Assembly: GCF_001050345.1 (NCBI RefSeq)
Contig: NZ_LFMW01000008.1
Coordinates: 80,777-144,776 of the forward strand
DNA from: Pseudomonas fildesensis
Lineage (GTDB): Bacteria; Pseudomonadota; Gammaproteobacteria; Pseudomonadales; Pseudomonadaceae
Direction of reading: 5' to 3'
Length of the DNA: 64,000 nt
The notes below the pieces were generated by a model. It saw nothing but the letters and a program-made list of their open reading frames with translations, was not told the DNA's origin and ran no database searches. This document shows, one piece after another, positions 17,527 to 28,173 of this stretch; within the stretch, counting starts at the first letter, position 1; the number at the start of each line of letters is the position of its first letter. Made by a program: the position numbers and the translations under genes.

Positions 17527-18534
17527 TCATGTCAGGTGATAGCGATGAAGGGCATTTTCCACCTGCTGTGCATCGATGTGTCCTTCATCTGCCAAAGCCT
17601 TCAGCGACAACACCGCAATCCAATAGCGATTAGGCGCTGACGGCTGCACTGAGCCCGCCCCCAGCGCGACAAACTGCGCGTCCACATAGGCCGCTAACTG
17701 ATCGGCAATCGGTTGCGGGTACCCGGTGATGGCAATCACCGGCGCCATGTTTCCCGCCAGACAATCGCGCAAGTGGCAACTGCGTCGGGGTGCTAAAGGA
17801 TGGAGCCGATTCCAGCGTTCAGCGGCCTCAGCCTCGCGGGCCAAGCGCGTATAGCTGGGGCAGCTCCACACTTGCGCCGTCACATTCCAATCCTGTTTAA
17901 GTAATTGCGCAGCCTGCACCACCTCTTCCAAGACCCGGCCCGCGCCGAGCAATCGCACCTGCCCCAGGTGATCGCACCTTATCGGGTACATGCCGTTGAG
18001 TGCATCCTCGCGGTCCTGCGTATTCAAGGGCACCGTGCTTTCATGGTGATGCAGCGCCAGGTAATAGAACCCAGGCTTGTCTTCGACATACAGCGTGCGC
18101 AACGCCGCCAGCATAATTGCTCGGGCTTCGTCACCCGAGGCCGGGTCGTACGGGGTGCAGCGCGGGTTGGATGCCAGCCACAGCGGCAGGGAAGGCTGTG
18201 TGCCCTTGGGCCAGGGAGATGGCTGATTCTCGATGTCGTTGCACAGGATGCCCCTTTGCATCGTCTGATCCGACAGTGCACTCAACTGCGCCGACGACAC
18301 CGCACGGTGCAGGCACAGCAGGGGCTTTTCCCTAGTATTTCGTGCGAACCAGGCGGGCCAGCCGTCCGGGCGGCGGGACCTTGACTGGGCTCGAATAACC
18401 CAGGCCTGCCCGCTGAACTCCAAGGTATTGGCCATGGTCATGATGGTGTCCAGCGGAGAGCTGCCCGAGTGCCTGACGGTGTTCAACGCATCGATGCAGA
18501 GCTGTGCGGAGTGCGCGGTAGTGGCAATCATCAT
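17527..18534 (-). CDS. Headless E1-like protein (C-terminal half of homodimeric 2-oxoacid dehydrogenase E1)
   Basis: 335 residues. From about residue 125 it aligns by eye with the last 250 residues of the E1 encoded at 14246-16909: CTPYDPASGDEARAIM, LGAGRVLEEVVQAAQLL, WNRLHP and SLKALADEGHI all have counterparts. The thiamine-binding N-terminal domain is absent, as is the catalytic glutamate of the pyrimidine domain, so it cannot act alone. The start was chosen at 18534 (ATGATG) with AAGGGA just upstream. The frame is intact and has its own TTGCAA palindrome, arguing for a kept function rather than decay. Convergent with marR. Confidence 0.7.
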   Translation of the reverse strand: MMIATTAHSAQLCIDALNTVRHSGSSPLDTIMTMANTLEFSGQAWVIRAQSRSRRPDGWPAWFARNTREKPLLCLHRAVSSAQLSALSDQTMQRGILCNDIENQPSPWPKGTQPSLPLWLASNPRCTPYDPASGDEARAIMLAALRTLYVEDKPGFYYLALHHHESTVPLNTQDREDALNGMYPIRCDHLGQVRLLGAGRVLEEVVQAAQLLKQDWNVTAQVWSCPSYTRLAREAEAAERWNRLHPLAPRRSCHLRDCLAGNMAPVIAITGYPQPIADQLAAYVDAQFVALGAGSVQPSAPNRYWIAVLSLKALADEGHIDAQQVENALHRYHLT

Positions 18535-18582
18535 TCGAGTCCCTTGGCGACGAATGCCCATACCCTAAGGGAAATAGATATG

Positions 18583-18600
18583 TAATTGCAATTGCAATTA
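18583..18600. promoter_or_regulatory. 18-bp palindromic operator upstream of the E1-like fragment
   Basis: TAATTGCAATTGCAATTA is a perfect palindrome, followed by one more TTGCAAT (18601-18607). It contains the TTGCAATTGCAA core found upstream of the E1 paralogue and partly upstream of marR. It lies about 50 bases before the gene start. It is the predicted MarR site. Confidence 0.65.
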
Positions 18601-18768
18601 TTGCAATAGCGCCTCAGATCGTCGCGCTAAATCTACACAACGCTGCTACGTTTAATCTGCAAGTGCAGGAACGTCATGACGCCGACTTTTTTTCGTCATC
18701 ACGGCACTTTAGGCTGGCTGTGCAGGTCATTTATTTGCAGCCGCTTTTAACTCAAGAGGGAGTCAACC

Positions 18769-18855
18769 ATGGACGATTACCAGGAAGAACTGCTGGAGTA
18801 CCAGGCCTTTGAATGGGACCCGCTGGACCCGGCCGACGATGCAACAGAGCTGTAA
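18769..18855 (+). CDS. Small acidic protein, 28 residues, unrecognised
   Basis: The frame reads MDDYQEELLEYQAFEW and continues to an acidic end ATEL. It has 10 Asp/Glu among 28 residues and no Lys or Arg. A good Shine-Dalgarno, AAGAGGGAG, lies 6-8 bases before the ATG. It ends 8 bases before the convergent AraC-family gene. I do not recognise a family. The strong ribosome binding site and biased composition argue that it is translated. Confidence 0.5.
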   Translation: MDDYQEELLEYQAFEWDPLDPADDATEL

Positions 18856-18863
18856 GACCGACT

Positions 18864-19898
18864 TCAGGCGGAATGCCGCTGACTGCGGCGAAATTCCCCT
18901 GGGGTCTGGTTATTCCATCGCCTGAACGCCCGTTGAAAGGCTTGGGCTGAGGCAAAACCGAGCAAGTAGGCGATCTCGCCGAACGCCAGTTCCGTATCGC
19001 GAATGTAGGTCATGGCCAGGTCGCGGCGTGTGTCGTTGAGAATCGCCCGGAATTGGGTGCCTTCTTCGGCGAGTTTGCGGCGCAGGGTCCAGGTAGGCAG
19101 CTTCAAGCGTGCCGCCACTTCTTCCAGGTCGGGTTCCCGGCCGCCATTGAGCATCGGCCCAAGCAACCGGGTAATGCGCTCGCGCAGGCTGCGGGTGCGG
19201 GTCAACTGCTCCAATTCCCGTTCACACAGCTGCAATAACAATTGCCAGGTACTCGGGCAATGCTGCGGATTGCGCAGGGCCAGGGTGGGTTGGCTCAGGC
19301 GCAGTTGATTGGCCTCGGCGCCGAAGTGCACCGGGCTGTCGCCCAACAGGCTGTACTGCTCGCTGTAATCCGGTGCGTCAAATTCGATTTCAACCCGCTG
19401 TGCCTGCACCGTTTGCTGGGCCAGGCTAGACAGTTGGTGCAGCCAGCCCGCGATGATCGAGTCCACCACAAAGCGGTTGTAGGCGTTGTAGGGACTGATG
19501 GAATAGAAACGCAGCCAGGCGCCTTCGGCGTCTTCATGAAAGCTCGATTGCCCGCGATAGTTGGAGCCGTACAGCGCTTCGAAGCGGGTGAGTGCGCGCG
19601 CCGCCTCGCGCACGTTAGGCGCCTGGGCGGCAGTTACGCCGGCCAGCCCCGCCTGGCTCAAGCGGCTGAGTTGGCCCATGCGCAGGCCCAGGCCCGGGTC
19701 GCCGGTGAGCTGGATAGCCGCATGGCCCAGGCGCATATAACGCGGGATCGACAAGCGTGCGCCGGCTTCGGCGAGGCGCGCCGGGTCGAGGCCGTATTGC
19801 AGCAGCAGCGGTTGTGGGTCCAGGCCGTGGCTGTGGATCGCGTCAGCCAGGGTATGCACGAAGCCTACCGACAGATCCCCAAGGCGCACCGGCTTCAC
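18864..19898 (-). CDS. AraC-family transcriptional regulator with arabinose-binding-like N domain
   Basis: 344 residues, GTG start. Residues about 15-200 form the effector domain type with YGLDPARLAEAGARLSIPRYMRLG. The C-terminal double helix-turn-helix has LEEVAARLKLPTWTLRRKL and FGEIAYLLGFASAQAFQRAFRRW with the PGEFRR ending. Its start lies 4 bases after the stop codon of the upstream nitrilase-like gene, so the two are co-transcribed and probably translationally coupled. Together they are divergent from fadH, in an arrangement I recall from P. aeruginosa (fadH1 with a hypothetical and an AraC-type gene), suggesting control by a fatty-acid-derived signal. Confidence 0.82.
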   Translation of the reverse strand: MKPVRLGDLSVGFVHTLADAIHSHGLDPQPLLLQYGLDPARLAEAGARLSIPRYMRLGHAAIQLTGDPGLGLRMGQLSRLSQAGLAGVTAAQAPNVREAARALTRFEALYGSNYRGQSSFHEDAEGAWLRFYSISPYNAYNRFVVDSIIAGWLHQLSSLAQQTVQAQRVEIEFDAPDYSEQYSLLGDSPVHFGAEANQLRLSQPTLALRNPQHCPSTWQLLLQLCERELEQLTRTRSLRERITRLLGPMLNGGREPDLEEVAARLKLPTWTLRRKLAEEGTQFRAILNDTRRDLAMTYIRDTELAFGEIAYLLGFASAQAFQRAFRRWNNQTPGEFRRSQRHSA

Positions 19899-19902
19899 GG
19901 CG

Positions 19903-21033
19903 TTACAGCCAGATATTCAGCAGGCGGGCGCCACGGGCATCGCCGTCGGCAAACACTTGGCCATTGCTGCTGAGAAAGCTTTGACCGGCGCTGCCCAGGT
20001 CCCAGAATTGCCCGCGCAGAAACACGCTCATGCCCGCCGTGGCGTGGCTGATGGGCTGTTGGCTGATCAAGGTGAGGCGGCGCCAGGCTTCGCCCTCGCT
20101 GAGTTCTTCGGGCTTGAGGCTGATTTCCGTCGGGGTCGACACACTTTTAAACCCGCGCCATGGGCGTTCCCAGGTATCGCGACCGATCACAAAGGCCGGC
20201 ACCGCGATCAGCTGGGCGCCTTGCTCGTTGAGTTTGCGGTAGTTGTCCGGGTACCAGCTGTCGCTGCCGATCAGGACGCCCAGGCGCCCGGCCGGGGTGT
20301 CGACCACGCTGACGATGTTTTCATCACCGGGTTCGATAAAACCGCGCTCGTCGTAGATCGGGTAGAGCTGGCGCTGCGGCTGGCCGATGGGCAAGCCGTC
20401 GGCAGCAAACACCAGGCTGGCGTTGTACAGCGCGCCATGGCCGACCTGCAGTTGGCTTTGGCTGACACTCGGGTTGGGCAGGGCGATGGAACCGGCCACC
20501 AACGTGACGCCAAACTCTTTGGCCAGGCCGCCGAACAGCACCTGATAGTCGCGTGCCATGGCTGGGGCCTTCATGCGCAGGTAGGCGTCGTCCATGCGGT
20601 TTTCGCCGGTAGCGCTGACCCAGGCTTTCGCAAACTGCAGTGGGTTACTGAGCGACAGCCAATTCATCGCTTCCTTGAGATGGGGTGCCTGGTACAGCTC
20701 GTTTTTCTCGCCAAGCAGCATCAGCCAGGTGCCGATGTGTTCCGGCAACACGACGATGGTCTTGTCGTTGATCAGGCCCTGCTCGCGGGCCTTTTGCAGG
20801 TACGCGGCGAGCTTGAGGTGCAGGCGTTCCAGGCTCTGGTAATCGGCGGGGAACAGTTCCGGCTGGATGCCCAGCAGGTTGCCGCGATCAGCCGGCTGGC
20901 CCTCGTTGACGGCCAGGGTGATGCGCAGGTCGGACAGGTAATGCGCCACAGGGCGCTCCTGGGTCCAGACCAGATACGCGGCGACGGCGGCAACCAGGGC
21001 CATGGTGACGGTTAAAGCTAGAAGTTTACGCAT
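19903..21033 (-). CDS. Nitrilase-fold (carbon-nitrogen hydrolase-like) membrane-anchored protein, probable pseudoenzyme
   Basis: 376 residues. An N-terminal signal anchor (about residues 4-22) is followed by a carbon-nitrogen hydrolase fold: VVLPEHIG carries the triad glutamate (E98). The lysine position (QRQLYP, about 219-225) is Gln, and the nucleophile elbow reads LIGSDSWYP where the family has ICYD-x-x-FP, so the catalytic Cys is Gly256. The domain therefore looks catalytically dead and may bind an amide or acyl ligand in the periplasm. Start MRKLLAL was chosen for the signal anchor; no clear ribosome site is seen. It overlaps functionally with the next AraC gene as an operon. Confidence 0.72.
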   Translation of the reverse strand: MRKLLALTVTMALVAAVAAYLVWTQERPVAHYLSDLRITLAVNEGQPADRGNLLGIQPELFPADYQSLERLHLKLAAYLQKAREQGLINDKTIVVLPEHIGTWLMLLGEKNELYQAPHLKEAMNWLSLSNPLQFAKAWVSATGENRMDDAYLRMKAPAMARDYQVLFGGLAKEFGVTLVAGSIALPNPSVSQSQLQVGHGALYNASLVFAADGLPIGQPQRQLYPIYDERGFIEPGDENIVSVVDTPAGRLGVLIGSDSWYPDNYRKLNEQGAQLIAVPAFVIGRDTWERPWRGFKSVSTPTEISLKPEELSEGEAWRRLTLISQQPISHATAGMSVFLRGQFWDLGSAGQSFLSSNGQVFADGDARGARLLNIWL

Positions 21034-21185
21034 GGGAAAACAGACAACGGACCGGGTGTTGGGTTCGCCGACTAGGGTAGGGCCCATGGGCCGGCTTGCC
21101 AAGGGGCGCTGTGCATTTGGATCAATAACTTGTCAGTTTCGGTCATTGAGCGGTAGTCGATCGCCTCTTAGTCTGTGGGACATAA

Positions 21186-23285
<2,100 letters not shown>

Positions 23286-23294
23286 GGCGGCAAG

Positions 23295-23325
23295 CGGGGC
23301 GGTGTTAGACTACCGCCCCGTTTTT
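23295..23325 (+). terminator. Intrinsic terminator of fadH
   Basis: CGGGGCGGT pairs with ACCGCCCCG over a loop of eight bases and is followed by five T. Confidence 0.85.
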
Positions 23326-23345
23326 CATGTAGATATCGCTTCCTG

Positions 23346-24236
23346 ATGGGTCCTTTCGACTGGCTTCCCCACGCACCGCTTGAATCCTTACAGCTCGATT
23401 GGCTGAACGGGGTCGAGTTGGCCGTGCTGCGCCTGGACCGCATCGACCCGCTGATCAGCGGCAACAAGTGGTTCAAGCTCACCGAGCATCTGGCCCTCGC
23501 ACAAGCAGCCGGTGCCAGCGGGATCATCAGCCTCGGTGGGGCGCACTCCAACCATCTGCACGCGCTGGCGGCGGCCGGGAAACGCTTTGGTTTCCCTACC
23601 GTTGGCCTGCTGCGTGGCCATCCCCAAGACACCCCCACCGTTCTCGACCTGAAAGCCTTCGGCATGCAACTGCATTGGCTGGGCTACGGTGGTTATCGCG
23701 CGCGGCATGACGTGGGTTTTTGGTTACCCTGGCGCGAGCAATATCCGCATTTGTACCCAGTGCCCGAGGGCGGCGGTGGAATTGCTGGTGCATTGGGGTG
23801 TGGGGTCTTGGTCGAACAAGCGCGGGCGCAACTGAGCAGCGTGGGCTGGGCCGATTACGATGCATGGTGGCTGGCGGCGGGGACTGGCACCACGCTGGCC
23901 GGGTTGGCGCTGGCCGAGGCTGGCGCACATCCGGTGTACGGCGCGACGGCCGTGCCGGATGATCACGGCGTAGCGCAGAACGTGCGCGCGCTGGTGCAGG
24001 ACGGTTATGAACTGCTGGACGCAAGCCGGGGTGGCTTCGCCAGGGTTGACCCGTTACTGCTCGAATTTATCGAGGCAACTGAACAGGCCAGCAGCGTGCT
24101 GCTGGAGCCGCTCTACACCGGCAAGGCGCTGCTGGCGTTGAAGCAGCAGGTTGAAGCCGGGCGATTTGCACCCGGCACTCGCCTGATCTTCGTGCACACC
24201 GGCGGCCTGCAAGGCCGCCGAGGGTTTGCGACCTAG
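23346..24236 (+). CDS. 1-aminocyclopropane-1-carboxylate deaminase / D-cysteine desulfhydrase family PLP enzyme
   Basis: 296 residues of fold-type II PLP enzyme. The cofactor lysine is K41 in LISGNKWFKL, followed by the substrate-loop SLGGAHSNHLHALAAAGKRFG and the phosphate-binding glycines of AAGTGTTLAGL (about 178-188). The family includes ACC deaminase and D-cysteine desulfhydrase; separating them needs active-site residues I cannot judge by eye, although D-cysteine desulfhydrase is the commoner role for chromosomal Pseudomonas copies. The 3' end overlaps the convergent cytochrome b561 gene by four bases. Confidence 0.85.
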   Translation: MGPFDWLPHAPLESLQLDWLNGVELAVLRLDRIDPLISGNKWFKLTEHLALAQAAGASGIISLGGAHSNHLHALAAAGKRFGFPTVGLLRGHPQDTPTVLDLKAFGMQLHWLGYGGYRARHDVGFWLPWREQYPHLYPVPEGGGGIAGALGCGVLVEQARAQLSSVGWADYDAWWLAAGTGTTLAGLALAEAGAHPVYGATAVPDDHGVAQNVRALVQDGYELLDASRGGFARVDPLLLEFIEATEQASSVLLEPLYTGKALLALKQQVEAGRFAPGTRLIFVHTGGLQGRRGFAT

Positions 24237-24778
24237 CGCTTGGGCATCATGCGCAACACGGTGTTATCGCGCATAAAGTAGTGGTGGTATAGACCGGCGA
24301 CGGCATGCAGGCCGATCAACCAATAGCCAATCGTGCCCCCCAACTCATGCCACTCCTTGATCTGTTTGGACAGGTCCTTGTTTTCGCCGATCAAGGGCGG
24401 CAACTCGATCCCGTAGAACATCACGGAATGCCCTTGGGTACTGACAATCAGCCAGCCGGCAATCGGCATGCCGATCATGAACACGTACAGCGCCACATGC
24501 ATCAGGGTCGCCAGCAAGGACTGCCATTGCGGCGGCGCCGGTACAATTTTAGGCGCCACCCCCAGCGAGCGAGCGAACAGGCGCAGCCACACCAGCACAA
24601 ACACGGTGAGGCCGAACATGAAGTGCATTTCCACGATCAACGTGCGCCCGCCACTGCCTTTGGGGAAGATCCCGCGAAACTCAATACAGGCGTAAACCAC
24701 CGCTAGCAGCACCAGCATCAACCAGTGCAATGCAATCGACATAGTGCTGTAACGTGAATCGGAATTTTTCCACGGCAT
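24233..24778 (-). CDS. Cytochrome b561 (di-heme membrane protein)
   Basis: 181 residues with four transmembrane helices. Heme-ligand histidines are expected in SIALHWLMLVLL (helix 1), VEMHFMFGL (helix 2), LMHVALYVFMIGMPIAGW (helix 3) and LIGLHAVAGLYHHYF (helix 4). Such proteins carry electrons between quinol and a periplasmic or soluble partner. I chose ATG 24778 (MPWKNSD) because GAGGAA lies 7 bases upstream. A second b561 is encoded at 34127-34666. The partner of this copy is not evident from its neighbours. Confidence 0.88.
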   Translation of the reverse strand: MPWKNSDSRYSTMSIALHWLMLVLLAVVYACIEFRGIFPKGSGGRTLIVEMHFMFGLTVFVLVWLRLFARSLGVAPKIVPAPPQWQSLLATLMHVALYVFMIGMPIAGWLIVSTQGHSVMFYGIELPPLIGENKDLSKQIKEWHELGGTIGYWLIGLHAVAGLYHHYFMRDNTVLRMMPKR

Positions 24779-24891
24779 CGCTCGGTTCCTCACTCATCAG
24801 GGCAAACCTCCGTTCTTTGGCGACGAAGTCCTTTTACTGTAAGCCTGTTTTGCGGGGTTTGCCCGGCACGATGCCCTTATGTTGACCTCGA

Positions 24892-25719
24892 TCAGTTGCC
24901 TTGCGGCATTTCACCACGCACCAGGCGCTGGTTGATGTCGGCGATGACCGCTGGCAGGTCGGTAAGGGTGTCGATCAGGTAGTGCGGGCGCGAACTGTCG
25001 AACATCGCCTCGATACGCTTGCGCTCGCGGCCCAGAGTGGCGCTGTCTAGGGCACGGAACTGTTCGTAGGTCAGGCCAAGCGCGTTGCCGGAGCAGGTCA
25101 GGGCCACGGTCCACATGCCTGCGCGGCGGCCTTCGAGGATGCCCGGTACGGTGTCGTCGACCTTCACGCACGCTGCTACATCGTCAATACCCAGCGCGAT
25201 CACGTTGGCCAGGGCCTGGGCCGGCCATGGGCGGCCGTTGGGCACTTCGTCGGTGGCGACCACATGGTCGGCGACGTAGCCGTTGGTGGCGGCCAGCGCG
25301 ACGACCTTGTCCATCACCTGCTTGGGGTAGCCGGAGCAGGAGCCGATCTTGATGCCTTGTTCACGCAGTTGGGCAATGGTCTCGAGGGCGCCAGGGATCA
25401 GTGCCGAGTGCTCGGCGATTTTCTCGATTTGCAGGGGCATGAAGCGCTGGTAGATGGCGGTCACGTCCGCATCGGTCGGCGTGCGGCCGAAAGCCTTGCG
25501 GTAGCGCTCGGCGACTTGCGGTTGATTGCAGAGGGTGCGGATATGGTCCCACTTGCCCATGCCCATCGGTCCACGGGCTTCTTCGATGGAGACTTGCACG
25601 TCGAACTCGGCGAAGGCCTCGACAAAGATCTGCGTGGGCGCAAACGAGCCGAAGTCGACCACGGTGCCGGCCCAGTCGAGGATGACGGCCTGGAGGGTGT
25701 TGGGGTTTTGATAGTTCAT
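24892..25719 (-). CDS. phnX: Phosphonoacetaldehyde hydrolase (phosphonatase)
   Basis: 275 residues, HAD superfamily. PhnX hydrolyses phosphonoacetaldehyde to acetaldehyde and phosphate, the second step of 2-aminoethylphosphonate use. The nucleophile is D15 in [10 protein letters not shown], and the Schiff-base lysine is K56 in [14 protein letters not shown], both diagnostic of phosphonatases. [20 protein letters not shown] is the C-terminal HAD acidic motif. It lies downstream of phnW on the same strand, separated by about 105 bases that contain a REP palindrome. Confidence 0.96.
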   Translation of the reverse strand: MNYQNPNTLQAVILDWAGTVVDFGSFAPTQIFVEAFAEFDVQVSIEEARGPMGMGKWDHIRTLCNQPQVAERYRKAFGRTPTDADVTAIYQRFMPLQIEKIAEHSALIPGALETIAQLREQGIKIGSCSGYPKQVMDKVVALAATNGYVADHVVATDEVPNGRPWPAQALANVIALGIDDVAACVKVDDTVPGILEGRRAGMWTVALTCSGNALGLTYEQFRALDSATLGRERKRIEAMFDSSRPHYLIDTLTDLPAVIADINQRLVRGEMPQGN

Positions 25720-25816
25720 GGTTCAGATCCTGTGGGTAATGGAAGTTGTAGCGAGGGGGACGCCTAGTCCACGATCGCGAAAAACCAGAGGGCGCTGCTG
25801 TAAACCAGGTACCCCG

Positions 25817-25856
25817 CGTTATCGTTAACGTCCTTCGCGAGCAAGCTCGCTCCTAC
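25817..25856. repeat. REP element overlapping the 3' end of phnW
   Basis: CGCGAGCAAGCTCGCTCCTAC (split here as CGCGAGCAAG + CTCGCTCCTAC) with the flanking GTTATCGTTAACGTCCTT is one arm of the REPIN family also found at 60083-60182 and 51140-51240. It overlaps the final codons of phnW, which end in the repeat itself. Confidence 0.75.
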
Positions 25857-26949
25857 CCATCTCTTGCAGCGCCTGCGCGATCGCTGCCACGGCCGCTCGC
25901 ATGTCGGCCGCATTGACGTGCCCGATGCAGCCCACGCGAAACGTCTCCACCTGGGTCAATTTGCCGGGATACAGAATGAAACCCTTGGCCTTGACCCGTT
26001 CGTAGAACTCCTTGAATGGGTAGCGCGGGTCTTTCGGGGCGTGGAAGGTGACGATGATAGGGGCCTGGATCGCCGCCGGCAGAAAGCTGCGCAAGCCCAG
26101 TTCGGCCATGCCGTGGAGCAGTGCCTGGCAGTTGTTGGCATAGCGTTGATGGCGTGCGGGCAGGCCGCCTTCTTCGTGGTATTGCAGCAGCGCTTCGTGC
26201 AGTGCAGCGACCACGTGGGTGGGCGGTGTGAAGCGCCATTGGCCGGTCTTGGCCATATAGCTGTGCTGGTCGAACAGGTCCATCGCCAGGGAATGGCAAT
26301 TACCTTGGGCGGCGGCCAGCGCGTGTTTTTCCGCGAAGACAAACCCCATGCCCGGCACGCCTTCGAGGCACTTGCCCGACGCGGCGATCAGGGCGTCGAA
26401 CGGCACTTCACGGGCGTCGATCGGCAGCGCGCCGAAGGAGCTCATGGCATCGATGATCAGCCGCTTGCCATGGCGTTTGACCACTTGGGCGATCTCCTGC
26501 AGCGGGTTGAGAATGCCGGTGCTGGTTTCGCAGTGGATCAACGCGACATGGGTGATGGCGTGGTCGGCGTGCAGCAGGCGGTCGACGTCGGCGGCGGTGG
26601 TGGGTTCGTCTTCGGCGGTTTCAAAAGTGCTGAACTCGCGGCCGATGACTTCGCAGATCTTCGCCAGGCGCTTGCCGTAGGCGCCGTTGATCAGCACCAG
26701 CACCTTGCCGTCGCGTGGTACCAAGGTGCCGATGGCGGCCTCGACAGCGAACGTGCCGCTGCCTTGCAACGGCACGCAATGGTGGCTGTCGGTGCCGTTG
26801 AGGATTGCCAGCAATTGCTCGCAAACGCTGGCAGTGAGTTGGTTGAAACGGTCATCCCATGAACCCCAATCCACCATCATTGCCTGACGGGTGCGGGCAG
26901 AGGTGGTGAGGGGGCCAGGGGTCAGCAGGATCGGCGCGGCAGTGGTCAT
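25825..26949 (-). CDS. phnW: 2-aminoethylphosphonate-pyruvate transaminase
   Basis: 374 residues, PLP fold-type I. PhnW converts 2-aminoethylphosphonate and pyruvate into phosphonoacetaldehyde and alanine, feeding PhnX. Seen: LTPGPLTTS at the N terminus, [12 protein letters not shown] (PLP-binding Asp) and [16 protein letters not shown] (PLP lysine). The start is ATG 26949 with GAGGA upstream. Oddity: the last ten codons ([10 protein letters not shown]) and the stop are read from a REP palindrome, so the native C terminus seems to have been replaced. A LysR gene is divergent. Confidence 0.95.
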   Translation of the reverse strand: MTTAAPILLTPGPLTTSARTRQAMMVDWGSWDDRFNQLTASVCEQLLAILNGTDSHHCVPLQGSGTFAVEAAIGTLVPRDGKVLVLINGAYGKRLAKICEVIGREFSTFETAEDEPTTAADVDRLLHADHAITHVALIHCETSTGILNPLQEIAQVVKRHGKRLIIDAMSSFGALPIDAREVPFDALIAASGKCLEGVPGMGFVFAEKHALAAAQGNCHSLAMDLFDQHSYMAKTGQWRFTPPTHVVAALHEALLQYHEEGGLPARHQRYANNCQALLHGMAELGLRSFLPAAIQAPIIVTFHAPKDPRYPFKEFYERVKAKGFILYPGKLTQVETFRVGCIGHVNAADMRAAVAAIAQALQEMGRSELAREGR

Positions 26950-27040
26950 CTCAAGTCCTCGCAAGGCATCGGGGGTTGAAGCTACGGCGCTTAAATTGCA
27001 GTTTGGCTTGTTATCAATCAAATTGTTTGTTGTTATGCGA

Positions 27041-27061
27041 GCTATCAGTGAGGCCGATAGC
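27041..27061. promoter_or_regulatory. Dyad before the phn LysR gene
   Basis: GCTATC (27041-27046) and GATAGC (27056-27061) form a perfect 6-bp inverted repeat with a 9-base spacer, directly before the LysR start codon and within the divergent region with phnW. It is a candidate autoregulatory site. Confidence 0.4.
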
Positions 27062-27062
27062 A

Positions 27063-27923
27063 ATGAATCTATTCCAACTGCGCGCATTCGATGCCGTGGC
27101 CCGTGAGGGCAGCTTTACCCGTGCAGCCGCGCGGCTGTTCATCAGCCAGCCGGCGGTGACCGGGCATATCAAGGCCCTGGAAGAGCACTACCAAATCCCG
27201 CTGCTGCGCCGCACCGCACGGCGGGTGGAGTTGACCGAAGAGGGCGCGCGCCTCGCGGCGATCACCCGGGCAATCTTCGGCCTGGTGGACGAGGCGCAGA
27301 CGATGCTGGAAGCCAATCGGCAGTTGCTCACCGGGCGTCTGGAAGTGGCGGCGGATGGCCCGCACCTGGTCATGCCGATGATCGCCAGCCTGCGCGCGCG
27401 TTACCCCGGCATCACCGTGAACCTGCGGTTGGGCAACGCTCAGGAGACTCTGGCGGCGCTGTTGTCCGAGCACGCGGACGTGGCGGTGCTCACCGAGGTT
27501 GAGCCGCGTAATGGGCTGCATCTGCAAGCCTTGGGCGAGTCGCGCATTTGCGCGCTGGTGCCGGCCGGGCATCCGTGGGCCGCGAAGCCCAAGGGCATCC
27601 GTCTGGAGGAACTGAACGAGGTGATCATGGTGCTGCGCGAGCCCAGTTCCATCACCCGCCGCACCTTCGATGACGCGTGCCTCGCAGTGGGTGTGCAGCC
27701 CAAGGTGCTGCTGGAACTGGACAGCCGTGAAGCGGTGACCGAAGCGGTCGCGGCTGAGTTGGGCGTCGGCGTGGTGTCGTCGATGGAGGTCAGCCAGGAC
27801 CCAAGGGTGCAGGCGGTTCCGATCCAGGGCGACGGGCTGGTGAACCGGCATCTGCTCGGTTGCATGGAGCGGCGCCGGTCACTGCGTTTGATTCAGGCTT
27901 TCTTCGAGCTGGCGCCGGGCTGA
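27063..27923 (+). CDS. LysR-family regulator of 2-aminoethylphosphonate use
   Basis: 286 residues. The N-terminal HTH is [26 protein letters not shown] (about 14-39) and an effector domain follows. ATG 27063 gives the normal distance from start to HTH; the upstream start at 26976 would extend into the divergent promoter region. It is divergent from phnW-phnX, the arrangement known for the phnWX LysR activator in Pseudomonas, so activation by 2-aminoethylphosphonate is likely (inference from context). Confidence 0.88.
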   Translation: MNLFQLRAFDAVAREGSFTRAAARLFISQPAVTGHIKALEEHYQIPLLRRTARRVELTEEGARLAAITRAIFGLVDEAQTMLEANRQLLTGRLEVAADGPHLVMPMIASLRARYPGITVNLRLGNAQETLAALLSEHADVAVLTEVEPRNGLHLQALGESRICALVPAGHPWAAKPKGIRLEELNEVIMVLREPSSITRRTFDDACLAVGVQPKVLLELDSREAVTEAVAAELGVGVVSSMEVSQDPRVQAVPIQGDGLVNRHLLGCMERRRSLRLIQAFFELAPG

Positions 27924-28123
27924 GGGCCGTCGCGCACGATGTCCATAAACGTTGCCACCACCGCTTCACGCGTGGCTTCGCGGCCTTCCACTTGGAGCGC
28001 CGTAGCCCAAGAGGGTGATTTTGTGCCAAACCGCGGTGTGACGATTAAACCCATGCGTACTTGAGGGGATTGGCCGGTTTTTGGTGGATCAGCGCCTTTT
28101 TGCGCTATAAACTCTGCCCCCAA
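27893..28123 (-). pseudogene. Possible gene remnant downstream of the phn LysR
   Basis: A minus-strand frame of up to 76 residues ends with SWATALQVEGREATREAVVA and a short tail, which reads like genuine protein sequence with normal Pseudomonas codon choice, whereas the upstream part does not. No start codon with a ribosome site fits. It overlaps the end of the LysR gene tail to tail. It may be the C-terminal rest of a lost gene. I do not recognise the family, and it could be chance. Confidence 0.22.
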
Positions 28124-28173
28124 TGCGCCGGCCAGTAGACGTCTCGGCGCGATGGACGAATAGAGAGTGAGTC

